From contig JAFVBF010000075.1 of the NCBI GenBank assembly GCA_017480145.1, positions 1 to 64,000 of the forward strand: a DNA stretch of 64,000 bases, in the 5' to 3' direction. Position 1 is the first letter of the stretch. Every line of letters starts with the position of its first letter. This document shows positions 36,757 through 44,799 of the stretch, piece by piece. The notes beneath the pieces were generated by a model, which ran no database searches, was not told where the DNA came from, and saw only the letters and a program-made list of their open reading frames with translations. The position numbers and the translations under genes were made by a program. Source of the DNA: Bacteroidales bacterium. GTDB lineage: Bacteria > Bacteroidota > Bacteroidia > Bacteroidales > P3.

Positions 36757-36997
36757 ATGAAAAATAAAGTACTGGATAGCTGGCTCAATATATGGCTTTT
36801 ATCACTTTTTGTCGAATGGATTAGGCTCGTGGAAGGATTGGATGATTGGAGTCGCTGTGGCCGTAGCAGTCTTAGCCACAACGGTCAAAGGGCTTGAAAG
36901 AATACTGAAAGATGAAAACTCTCCCTATGTTGCTCCGGAGAAGTACAGAATAGGTTATTTTAAGAAATTCATGATTACACCGTCAGACATGGTGTAA
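36757..36997 (+). pseudogene. Small membrane protein gene, apparently frameshifted at its start
   Basis: The ATG at 36757 is followed by a run of five A residues. In the frame as written the protein diverges after a few codons and stops at 36897. Removing one A gives an uninterrupted 79-codon product: a short N-terminus (MKIKYWIAGSIYGFYHF), a hydrophobic helix (IGVAVAVAVLATTV) and a charged tail ending at 36997. Without the shift the longer frame starts only at TTG (36809) or an internal ATG. A real frameshift, a phase-variable A-run or a sequencing error are all possible. It lies between two HXXEE genes. Confidence 0.45.
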
Positions 36998-37044
36998 TCT
37001 ATCTATAGCATAATAAAAAAATGTAATCTTTAAAAGACTCAATT

Positions 37045-37665
37045 ATGATTAAGTTTATGAAACACTATGCATTAGAAGTCTACACCGTCATAGCCATGCT
37101 AATGATAACATTGGTTGGCATGTGTATGGATAATCTAACCGTTATTCAGCAGTTTGCTGTTTGGGTATCGTTTCTGTGTATCCTGCACGAGTGGGAAGAA
37201 GGTCGTTATCCTGGTGGTTTTCTTGACCTAATACAGTCCCATGTGCTACAGCGTGACCTTGACGAGGAGACCAAACGCGGCAGCCGACTGATAACAGCGG
37301 TGTTTATCTATGTTATAACCATCGTCCCATTCTTCTATGCCGATCGCTTGCCTATGCTCATTGTCGCCACTGCTTCTTTCTGTATCTTCGAGGGCATAAT
37401 CCATGTGGTGGGCATTAGGATTTTTAGACTTCCCAAGCCATACACTCCTGGCTTGGTCACAGCAGAGGTGGAGTTGGTCTCGGGCGTGTGCTTGATTCTC
37501 TACCTTGTCAATAGTCATATTGGCGCATGGTACGACTACGTCTTTGGGCCATTTGTTTTCCTTGCCTGCTTTGTTCTGATGCAACGCTCGTTGATGGCCA
37601 TGGTTGGCAACCTCGGCTACAGGGATGTGCTTGCCAATGTAAGGAAACGCCTATCGAACAGATAA
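37045..37665 (+). CDS. HXXEE domain membrane protein (second copy)
   Basis: 206 aa, 5-6 hydrophobic helices. The signature HEWEE is in LCILHEWEEGRYPGGFLDL, near residue 50, aligned with that of the protein at 36031 (same EE-xx-YPGGF). The rest differs considerably, so the duplication is old. It follows the disrupted small gene by 47 nt and may belong to the same transcript. A hairpin at 37686-37720 follows. Function unknown. Confidence 0.78.
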   Translation: MIKFMKHYALEVYTVIAMLMITLVGMCMDNLTVIQQFAVWVSFLCILHEWEEGRYPGGFLDLIQSHVLQRDLDEETKRGSRLITAVFIYVITIVPFFYADRLPMLIVATASFCIFEGIIHVVGIRIFRLPKPYTPGLVTAEVELVSGVCLILYLVNSHIGAWYDYVFGPFVFLACFVLMQRSLMAMVGNLGYRDVLANVRKRLSNR

Positions 37666-37685
37666 CAGGTCGGCACCAACTGCCC

Positions 37686-37720
37686 CGGTTTGCACTGCAC
37701 CATGTTGCCCGTGCAAACCG
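37686..37720 (+). terminator. Hairpin after the HXXEE genes
   Basis: Perfect 10-bp stem CGGTTTGCAC (37686-37695) with GTGCAAACCG (37711-37720), 20 nt after the stop codon. The following T-run is short. Confidence 0.5.
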
Positions 37721-37883
37721 TGGCTGTTTACTATGTGTGATACCGTCGTCGTAGCCCAAGACTTGTTCATTTTTGTTTTAGAAACTTGCACTATTTAGAT
37801 TGGCGGATTATCTATCCGTCAAGTTCGGGCATATTGGCATATAAAAGGGTCAATAGGGGACGTTTTAGCCCTGCTATTTTATC

Positions 37884-37891
37884 TACTTTTG
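37884..37891 (+). promoter_or_regulatory. -7 box for the phosphoesterase gene
   Basis: TACTTTTG followed by C fits the Bacteroidetes -7 box. Transcription would start near 37898, 54 nt before the ATG at 37952. No exact -33 TTTG. Confidence 0.6.
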
Positions 37892-37951
37892 CAATCCGTT
37901 TGTGTGGAAAATCTATTTGTTTCTACATCCATTCGGTTAATGTGAATATTT

Positions 37952-38794
37952 ATGAAACCTATCGTTCGCTATTGTCTCGGGATATTCTTGCCTTCTGTTT
38001 GGATGCCTTTTTGCTGTCTGTGTCTTCTTTTATCGTCTTGTGAGAAAACATTTGATATCCATCCCTATGATGTCACTCTTAACATGCCCTCGCAGATTAA
38101 TCTCGCCAATATGGCACGTATTGAGAATGCTTGTGAAGGGAAGGATACGGTACGTGTGGCTGTAATCAGCGACACCCATGAATGGTATACTGATATGCAT
38201 GACGAAGTGGATGATATCAATCGCCACACATCAGTCGATTTTGTCATCCATCTTGGCGATTTAACCAATATGGGTTTCAATAAAGAGTATGAGTGGGCCT
38301 GTAAGGAATTGTCCAGATTGCAACCGCCTTATGTGGTTCTGATTGGCAACCATGATCATTTAGGCACAGGCGACGAAAGTTATGATTTGATTTTCGGGCC
38401 ACGGGACTTCTCTTTCATTGCTGGAAGAATCAAGTTCCTCTGCCTCAACACCAATGCAGGTGAGTATGATTATATGGCAGATGTGCCCAATTTCTCCTTC
38501 CTTCAGCAGCAAATAATTCAGTCTGTCGGCGATTTCGACCACACTGTGGTTGCAATGCACATCCCTCCGTATAGCAACCAGTTCAATAATAATGTGTGTC
38601 TGGCATTTCGTGCCTATTTGGATTATTTTCCAGATCTGTACTGCGGCATCTTTGGTCATAACCATGATACTTATGAGAAGGCGTTGTTTGGCGACAGTCT
38701 GATGTTTTACGGTGTGGGCAGTGCTCAGAAAAGAAAGTACCGTATATTTACTTTTACTAATGCGGGATATGAGGTTGAAACTATTGCTTTTTAG
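37952..38794 (+). CDS. Lipoprotein metallophosphoesterase
   Basis: 280 aa. The N-terminus is a lipoprotein signal with lipobox LLSSC near residue 30. The calcineurin-like metallophosphoesterase fold has all its metal motifs: VAVISDTHEW (D-x-H), VIHLGDLTN (GD), LIGNHDH (GNHD), AMHIPPY and GIFGHNHDTY (GHxH). It probably hydrolyses a phosphoester in the periplasm or at the surface; the substrate is unknown. The gene after it begins inside its 3' end with a 26-nt overlap in another frame, so the two proteins are probably made together. Confidence 0.88.
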   Translation: MKPIVRYCLGIFLPSVWMPFCCLCLLLSSCEKTFDIHPYDVTLNMPSQINLANMARIENACEGKDTVRVAVISDTHEWYTDMHDEVDDINRHTSVDFVIHLGDLTNMGFNKEYEWACKELSRLQPPYVVLIGNHDHLGTGDESYDLIFGPRDFSFIAGRIKFLCLNTNAGEYDYMADVPNFSFLQQQIIQSVGDFDHTVVAMHIPPYSNQFNNNVCLAFRAYLDYFPDLYCGIFGHNHDTYEKALFGDSLMFYGVGSAQKRKYRIFTFTNAGYEVETIAF

Positions 38795-39470
38795 TGCGTT
38801 GTCATTCATGCTGTCACCCCTTTGCCTCGCCCAGCAGGGAAGCGGGGGATTCCAGACTGCCGTTGATTCGGTCACCTCTGTAGATTCGAGCAATACGGCA
38901 TCCAGGCAGTGGTTCTCTCATCAAGTAGATTATGCTCGGCATTGGTGGAATTCATTGTTCCCTTCGAAGTTCGTGATGCAGAATGCTGGTAATATGGGTT
39001 TTCTGAGTGGCGGAGTTGGTTGGGGCTATGGAGGTCGCCAGCAGTGGGAAACTGGTATGCTGATGGGCTGGATACCTAAGCACAGGTCTTCTTCTGCCAA
39101 ACTGACGCTTACAATCAAACAGAGCTATATCCCTTGGAGTCAATCCATCGGGAAGCGGTGGAGCGTTGAACCTCTTAGAGTCGGCGTTTACCTCAACGCT
39201 GTTTTTGGTGACCAATTCTGGGCGGAACAACCCAAGCGATACCCAACCAGTTACTACGGTTTCTCTACCAAGTTCAGGGTCAACGTCTGCTTTGGACAGC
39301 AGGTATCCTGTCACTTTAACCTTTCTGATAGTCATACCCCGTCAATAGTCTTTTCATTCTTTTACGAATTCAGTACGTGTGACACCTACATCATGAGCAA
39401 GCTAAAGAATAGCCGAGTGTCATGGACCGACATAATAGGTCTTTCTCTCGGCATTGCTGTTCAATTTTAA
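38769..39470 (+). CDS. Putative outer-membrane beta-barrel protein
   Basis: 233 aa from the ATG at 38769. An earlier in-frame Met (38712) would put 19 extra residues before a clear signal peptide (MRLKLLLFSALSFMLSPLCLAQQ). After the signal the sequence alternates aromatic and polar residues (GNMGFLSGGVGWGYGGRQQWE, TGMLMGWIPKH, YLNAVFGDQFWAEQ) and ends in a C-terminal aromatic (AVQF), fitting an outer-membrane barrel. It overlaps the phosphoesterase gene by 26 nt, so translational coupling is likely. I do not recognise a named family. Confidence 0.7.
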   Translation: MRLKLLLFSALSFMLSPLCLAQQGSGGFQTAVDSVTSVDSSNTASRQWFSHQVDYARHWWNSLFPSKFVMQNAGNMGFLSGGVGWGYGGRQQWETGMLMGWIPKHRSSSAKLTLTIKQSYIPWSQSIGKRWSVEPLRVGVYLNAVFGDQFWAEQPKRYPTSYYGFSTKFRVNVCFGQQVSCHFNLSDSHTPSIVFSFFYEFSTCDTYIMSKLKNSRVSWTDIIGLSLGIAVQF

Positions 39471-39806
39471 TAGGTCCTTTGGCTGTACTAAATATGTTTT
39501 GGTGTACAGTAGAACATAGATTTGTAATTCTTTCTGTGCTTATCGGGTTGGTATAGAGGATATTGATTAATAGGCGTCTGGTGATTTCGAGAACCATTAC
39601 AACGGCAGCCTCACCAATCGGGATGCCTATCCCCACCTCACCAGGCAGACCAAATAGCGCAAGTCTCTAAAATCACGACTTATACACATTCCGTCTGACG
39701 GCAATCCATGGATTCTTCATATCCGCAACTCTCGCCCGAAAATGTTCTCTTTCGTTGTTTCTGATTTATTGGCTATGCTATAAGAGTAACGACGATAAGT
39801 CAGAAT
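39471..39806. other. Gene-free stretch between convergent genes
   Basis: About 336 bp with no convincing gene. It contains a short inverted repeat CTGTACT/TGTACAG-like (about 39483-39507) soon after the barrel gene stop, possibly a weak terminator. Otherwise nothing definite. Confidence 0.5.
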
Positions 39807-40124
39807 TTATCGTTTCTTCTTCTTTGGTTCTGGTAAGGCGTTACAGGTCTCGCGGACAAGGGATGAAAGATAGTCACAGTCATCCACATCGGCTATATGG
39901 AAATACTCTTTTCCTCCCTCGTAGGGAGGGTAGAGTGCTTCCTCCCTGAGCAGTTTGCGTCCAGCCTCGGTGGGTTTTATATAGAAGCGGTTATCACAGA
40001 TGAGACCGAAAATCTTGCCGTTACAATATATTGCGTAGTCCCCAAACATCTTTTTGGTGACAATCTCGCCAGCCTTGCTACACTGGTCAGCGATGTATTG
40101 TACAAAGTCAGCATTACTTGCCAT
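39807..40124 (-). CDS. TfoX N-terminal domain protein
   Basis: 105 aa, a stand-alone TfoX-N domain. The pattern VTKKMFGDYAIYCNGKIFGLICDNRFYIKPTEAGR is characteristic. In gamma-proteobacteria TfoX/Sxy regulates competence, but in other phyla single-domain copies have no known role, and competence should not be inferred. The C-terminus is a lysine-arginine tail. Monocistronic on the minus strand, 137 nt from the epimerase gene. Confidence 0.85.
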   Translation of the reverse strand: MASNADFVQYIADQCSKAGEIVTKKMFGDYAIYCNGKIFGLICDNRFYIKPTEAGRKLLREEALYPPYEGGKEYFHIADVDDCDYLSSLVRETCNALPEPKKKKR

Positions 40125-40261
40125 ATGGATTCTGCTTTATCGTATGCTTGATTCCACTGTTTGTATGCGGTGATTGATAGGTCTCTCTTCCGCGATCCTC
40201 ATTATTAGCAATGCTGACAATTATGGAAAAAGTATTTTGAGAACGAAAAGAATGCATTTCT

Positions 40262-41326
40262 CTATTCTGCCGTGCCATAGTAGCGGGCATACCATTGGGC
40301 AAAGGCACGGAGTCCTGTGCGTAGCGGGGTGGAGGGTTTGAATCCAAAGTCCTGCTCCAACGGTGTAGTGTCGGCAAAGGTGACGGGTACGTCGCCGGGC
40401 TGCATGGCAATCAGCCGTTTGTGGCTCTCAAAGTCGTAATCGGAGGGAAGTACTTTGGCACGGATAAGTTCTTCTTGCAGGATGGTGACGAAGTCAAGCA
40501 GGTTTTCGGGACGGCTGTTCCCAATGTTATAGACCTTGTAGGGCGGTAGTGGTAGTCCATCGCTGCCAGTGTGCCTCTCCGGGGCATGGCACATGACGCG
40601 CACTACACCTTCCACTATATCATCTACATAGGTGAAATCGCGCTGACAGTTCCCGTAATTGTAAATCTCTATGGTGTCTCCGTGACGCAGTTTGTTGGTA
40701 AAACCAAAATAAGCCATGTCTGGACGTCCGGCAGGGCCATAGACGGTAAAGAATCTCAGTCCTGTAGATGGAATGTTGTAGAGTTTAGAGTAGGCGTGAG
40801 CCATCAGTTCGTTGCTCTTCTTAGTGGCTGCATAGAGCGAGACCGGGTTGTCCACATGGTCGTCGGTGGAGTATGGTATCTTGGTGTTGCTGCCGTACAC
40901 CGAACTGCTTGAGGCATAAATGAGATGTTCCACAGGGTTGTGTCGGCAGGCTTCGAGGATGTTATAGAATCCAATTAGGTTGCTTTCTATGTAGCTGGCG
41001 GGATTCGTAATGGAGTAGCGTACGCCGGCCTGTGCTGCTAAATTGACGACTACAGATGGGTGATGCTCGGCAAATAACTGGTCAATGAGGCTTTTTTGGG
41101 CAATGGAACCACGCACGAATGTCCAGTCACAATTCATCTCTCCAATCTCCTTCAATCTATGTTCCTTCAATTGCACGTCATAGTAGTCGGTGACACTATC
41201 AATGCCGATGATCCTGATGCCATCATACTGTTGGAACAGCCTTTTTACAAGATAAGAACCGATAAATCCAGCTGCACCTGTTACCAAAATGGTGCTGTTG
41301 TCAAGCCGAACATTATATTCAACCAT
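40262..41326 (-). CDS. NAD-dependent sugar epimerase (UDP-glucuronate 4-epimerase type)
   Basis: 354 aa extended SDR. The NAD-binding motif is GAAGFIGSYL near residue 18, with YASSSSVYG and the catalytic YAATKKSNELMAHAYS. The pattern NLAAQAGVRYSI and RFFTVYGPAGRPDMA is that of the UDP-glucuronate (CapI-like) epimerases of capsule loci, which give UDP-galacturonate. Exact substrate is inferred. It lies near a polyprenyl sugar transferase (42191), on the same strand, so it probably supplies precursors for a surface glycan. Confidence 0.88.
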   Translation of the reverse strand: MVEYNVRLDNSTILVTGAAGFIGSYLVKRLFQQYDGIRIIGIDSVTDYYDVQLKEHRLKEIGEMNCDWTFVRGSIAQKSLIDQLFAEHHPSVVVNLAAQAGVRYSITNPASYIESNLIGFYNILEACRHNPVEHLIYASSSSVYGSNTKIPYSTDDHVDNPVSLYAATKKSNELMAHAYSKLYNIPSTGLRFFTVYGPAGRPDMAYFGFTNKLRHGDTIEIYNYGNCQRDFTYVDDIVEGVVRVMCHAPERHTGSDGLPLPPYKVYNIGNSRPENLLDFVTILQEELIRAKVLPSDYDFESHKRLIAMQPGDVPVTFADTTPLEQDFGFKPSTPLRTGLRAFAQWYARYYGTAE

Positions 41327-41397
41327 TCTACGTCTTATTTAGGTTATAGTATTTGTTTTCTGTTTGGAAAAACCATTAACAAAAGGTCGAGTATTCG

Positions 41398-42144
41398 CTA
41401 TTTGTCGAAAATCTCATGGAGTTCTATTTCATAGATAACCGGGGTGTAGGGGGGGATATCCTTGGTGCCCTGAGCTCCGAATGCCATGCCACTGGGAATG
41501 TAAAGTCGATAGATGCTCCCTGCATTCATGAGTTGTATTCCGCGCAGCAGCCCTTCAAACATGGGCTGAGAAACCACGTGTGTGATGGGTTCTCGGTTTC
41601 CGTAAGTCTGATCAAATAGTTCCCCGCTGAGCATATTGAATCCTTTGTAATCGAATCGCACCCGGTCTCCGAGTCGTGCCTTGGCTCCAGCGCCTGCTCT
41701 CACCACTTCGTAATAAACACCCGAGGCATCGTATTTGACGTTGGGGTTTTCCTCGGTCAGTTTTGCAAAATAAGCAGCCTCTTGTTGCTCTGACGACGAT
41801 GCCTGACTCTGTTTCTGCTCTTGTTGCCGCTGTATGGCCGAGGCGGTAAACAATTGGTAGATGGTCTCCGATACCCGTTCATCTAAGGGTGACTTCATGC
41901 CCTCGTAGGCTGTGCAGAATGCTTCTTCTACCAGTTGGCGTTTCAGTGGTAGTTCGTTGGCTTGCTGCACCATTGCAAATTGGCGTCCCAGTTGTTCTCC
42001 CAATACCCAGCTGAGGGTGTCAACTGATGTCTGCAAGACTACTTGGTCGGCTTCTTGTGCCATCGATTTTTTCGTGGCTCTGTCACAAGAACAAAAAAGA
42101 GTTGCCGTCAGGAGGACGAGGCATGGAATAATTCTTATTTTCAT
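41398..42144 (-). CDS. FKBP-type peptidyl-prolyl isomerase, lipoprotein
   Basis: 248 aa. A lipoprotein signal (LFCSC, Cys20) is followed by a helical N-terminal dimerisation-like domain (about 30-125, rich in Q) and a C-terminal FKBP domain (about 130-248), with GDRVRFDYKGFNMLSGELFDQTYG and YRLYIPSGMAFGAQGTKDIPPYTPVIYEIEL. It catalyses proline cis-trans isomerisation for proteins crossing the envelope, similar to FkpA/Mip. It sits between the epimerase (71-nt gap) and the sugar transferase (46-nt gap); no specific link to glycan synthesis is known. Confidence 0.9.
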   Translation of the reverse strand: MKIRIIPCLVLLTATLFCSCDRATKKSMAQEADQVVLQTSVDTLSWVLGEQLGRQFAMVQQANELPLKRQLVEEAFCTAYEGMKSPLDERVSETIYQLFTASAIQRQQEQKQSQASSSEQQEAAYFAKLTEENPNVKYDASGVYYEVVRAGAGAKARLGDRVRFDYKGFNMLSGELFDQTYGNREPITHVVSQPMFEGLLRGIQLMNAGSIYRLYIPSGMAFGAQGTKDIPPYTPVIYEIELHEIFDK

Positions 42145-42190
42145 TGCAGTCTTTAAAATGTTGTTTCGTTTTTATAGCAGGGGGCGATTT

Positions 42191-43618
42191 TCATTTGCCA
42201 CGACCTTGTACAATAATAATGGCCGTATGGATGAGAATCTTGATGTCGGTGGCCAGTGTCATGTTGTCGAGATAGAGCAGATCGTATTGTAGCCGTTCGA
42301 CCATCTCTTCGACGGAACTTGCATATCCGTATTTTACCTGTCCCCAGGATGTGATGCCAGGACGTACTCGCTGCAGCAGCATATACTCTGGTGCGCGCTG
42401 CACAATTTGGTCTATATAGTATTGTCTTTCGGGGCGGGGACCAACAATGGACATATTTCCTTTCAGTACGTTGTAGAATTGCGGTATTTCGTCCAGACGG
42501 GTCTTCCGCATGAATCGTCCGAAGGGGGTAATACGGGGGTCATCGTCTTTGGCTAAGGCTGGGCCACTCTCTTCGGCATTGACATACATGGATCGGAATT
42601 TAATCATTTTGAATGGACGTCCGCCATAGCCAATACGCTCTTGTGCATAGAATACAGGCCCTGGAGAACCCAACTTGACGATAAGTGCTGTGATGAGGTA
42701 AACTGGCGAGAAAACAATTAGGACCAGCAGTGATACCACGATATCGAATATGCGCTTGATGCTATACTGCCATTCGGGCATGAGGCGGTTGTCTATCACC
42801 AGTAGCGGCGAGTGGAATATGTTGTCAATACGCACATTGCCTACAAGAATATCTCGGCTGTTAGGAGTAATCTTGATGATGATGTCGCCACAACCTCCCA
42901 GTACGCGGAGCACTTCTTTTACCATGGGCTGCTGCTCGTTGTCCAATGCGACAATCACCTCTTCAATCTTATGGGTTTCCACCAGAGAATGAATGTCCTC
43001 TATCGTGCCTAATTGAGGCATGATGGAGTCTATTCGTTTGTCGATTTCACCGCCATCGGCAACGAAGCCCACGAATAGATTCCCTGAATAGACCTCTTGA
43101 TTTTCCAAACTGAGATAGGTCTCGTAGGCCATGTGCCCTCCCCCTACCAGAAGAGTGGGAAACCCAATTTGTCGGCAGTGTACTCGGTGTACAGTGTGAG
43201 AGGTCTGTATCAGTCGGCAAATGTATGTGAAGCAGAATTGAATGGACAATAGGATGACAAAGTAATATAGGCTTTGACAGGTGTCGCCGGCTACGGCATC
43301 ATCCAGCATACATACAAAGAAAATCACGATGCAGCCAATGAATGATGCAAGCAATGTCTGTCCCAGTTCTCGAAGTCTTGATTTGCGCAATACTTGGCTG
43401 TAACTGCCCATGAGGGTATATAGAAAAAGCCAGCATAATGGAAATAGAGTCACCTCTATCCAAAATTTGTAATCGGCAATGGTTGACCGAAGGGCTGCGG
43501 ACAATCCGGGGCACTCGTCCATCTTCCTCAGTAGGAAAAACAATGTCCATGAGGCAAGTGCCGAAAGCCAGTCAAATAGGACATATGCGGTCAGTCTGTG
43601 TCGTTCGTAGGACCTCAT
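42191..43618 (-). CDS. Polyprenyl-phosphate sugar-1-phosphate transferase
   Basis: 475 aa. Four to five N-terminal helices (about 10-130), a middle Rossmann-like region (CoA-binding-like, about 145-250), and a C-terminal transferase domain (about 285-475). The latter has KRIFDIVVSLLVLIVF, the catalytic-site block KFRSMYVNAEESGP, then KTRLDEIPQFYNVLKGNMSIVGPRPE. It moves a sugar-1-phosphate to undecaprenyl phosphate to start an exopolysaccharide or O-antigen unit (WcaJ/CpsE type). The sugar is unknown. The neighbouring epimerase gene suggests a shared glycan pathway. Confidence 0.92.
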   Translation of the reverse strand: MRSYERHRLTAYVLFDWLSALASWTLFFLLRKMDECPGLSAALRSTIADYKFWIEVTLFPLCWLFLYTLMGSYSQVLRKSRLRELGQTLLASFIGCIVIFFVCMLDDAVAGDTCQSLYYFVILLSIQFCFTYICRLIQTSHTVHRVHCRQIGFPTLLVGGGHMAYETYLSLENQEVYSGNLFVGFVADGGEIDKRIDSIMPQLGTIEDIHSLVETHKIEEVIVALDNEQQPMVKEVLRVLGGCGDIIIKITPNSRDILVGNVRIDNIFHSPLLVIDNRLMPEWQYSIKRIFDIVVSLLVLIVFSPVYLITALIVKLGSPGPVFYAQERIGYGGRPFKMIKFRSMYVNAEESGPALAKDDDPRITPFGRFMRKTRLDEIPQFYNVLKGNMSIVGPRPERQYYIDQIVQRAPEYMLLQRVRPGITSWGQVKYGYASSVEEMVERLQYDLLYLDNMTLATDIKILIHTAIIIVQGRGK

Positions 43619-43687
43619 AGGAATGAATGTGGAGATTGGTCAAGCGAGAGGGCGGGGAGTTATTTTCTGCACTATTGCCGCACTGTC

Positions 43688-44629
43688 TTATATGGTAAAG
43701 ATTTTTAGATTATCTATGTAGGTGTCGCCTCCCAGACCGGTTGTATTAAGTGTGGAAAATATGACCGAAAAATTGGGATAATAGTTGAACTGGCTCCACA
43801 ACTTGCCAAGATTGATGTATATTTTCCCGTATGTTTTGCGCGGATATAGTGTTATGGCCCAGTTGGTATATCTTTGTCCCCCAGAGGTGTATGGGCTGGA
43901 TATCCCGATTCGTAGATGCACGTCGGTGTGGTAATCCATCTCCAGGTACAGGATTTTGGTTGGGTCGTTAATAACCATATCAGTAGTGATGGGAAATTCA
44001 ACGCTGGTGGCGTTGCTATCCGTTGTCACTTTGAGGTATCCGCTCCCGGTCTGTGCATGCTCTCGGTCATTCTGTATCCATGCCACTCCCTTTGTGGTGG
44101 TGTCGAACACTATGGAGGTCGCTAATGGCTCAAATGCATCATAGACAAGTACATCCATTAGCGAGATGGGCTTGTAATAGATGGGCAGCCAATAGCGTCC
44201 TGTGGCTGTGTCCAGTTGGCCGATGTGGGTGGTTTTGTTGGCTGTGAAGGTAATGTCTTTCAGTATGGTATCGCAAAAATACGGATATTCTATACGCGTT
44301 TGGGCAATGCCATTTTGTCGAACCACGGGTATCACCCGCACGTATTGAGCTGTGCCCTCGTAGAGTATTGGCACACGACAGGGCAACTCAAATGTGCCAA
44401 AAATGGTCTCCGCTTTTTCTCCATCGAAATAGGCGATAAGTTGTACGGCATCAATATCGGATGTGTACCATCCTGCATCGGTCGAAGGAGCATTAGCGGC
44501 AGGTTGGTTGACGGATAAACTGTCAATATGTAGATAGGCTGGAACTCTCACATCACCCTCAAATTTCTTGCATGAGAATACACTCAGAAGGAGCCCGATT
44601 GATAACAAACACAATGAGATTCGATTCAT
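43688..44629 (-). CDS. Lipoprotein of unknown function near the polysaccharide genes
   Basis: 313 aa from the ATG at 44629; the frame is open further, but the next 53 codons precede the signal peptide. A lipobox LLSVFSC (about Cys18) is followed by KKFEGDVRVPAYLHIDSLSV. The rest is beta-rich with patterns such as YWLPIYYKPISLMDVLVYDAF and TYIDNLKIFTI at the end, like a jelly-roll. I do not recognise the family. It ends 70 nt before the sugar transferase start, which suggests, but does not prove, a role at the cell surface. Confidence 0.7.
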   Translation of the reverse strand: MNRISLCLLSIGLLLSVFSCKKFEGDVRVPAYLHIDSLSVNQPAANAPSTDAGWYTSDIDAVQLIAYFDGEKAETIFGTFELPCRVPILYEGTAQYVRVIPVVRQNGIAQTRIEYPYFCDTILKDITFTANKTTHIGQLDTATGRYWLPIYYKPISLMDVLVYDAFEPLATSIVFDTTTKGVAWIQNDREHAQTGSGYLKVTTDSNATSVEFPITTDMVINDPTKILYLEMDYHTDVHLRIGISSPYTSGGQRYTNWAITLYPRKTYGKIYINLGKLWSQFNYYPNFSVIFSTLNTTGLGGDTYIDNLKIFTI

Positions 44630-44675
44630 AGGTATTAAAACGCCCCATGCGCTGTTTTTATTGCTAAAAAAGATG

Positions 44676-44683
44676 TAAATTTG
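44676..44683 (+). promoter_or_regulatory. -7 box for the M16 peptidase gene
   Basis: TAAATTTG followed by C matches TAnnTTTGc. Start near 44690, 110 nt before the ATG at 44800; it lies in the DNA shared with the divergent lipoprotein gene. Confidence 0.55.
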
Positions 44684-44799
44684 CAGGCTCATAGCGTCTT
44701 TGCCCTCTTTTGTGGCATACTGTGCTGTAATGCAATTAGGACAAAGCCTAAGTGCCATACGTCTTGTCTGACAAACTGAATTAAACATAACAAACTAAG

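Noticed and set aside
39807..40124. Competence regulator TfoX/Sxy
   Set aside because: Only the N-terminal domain is present and no competence genes lie nearby; I kept the domain name and not the function.
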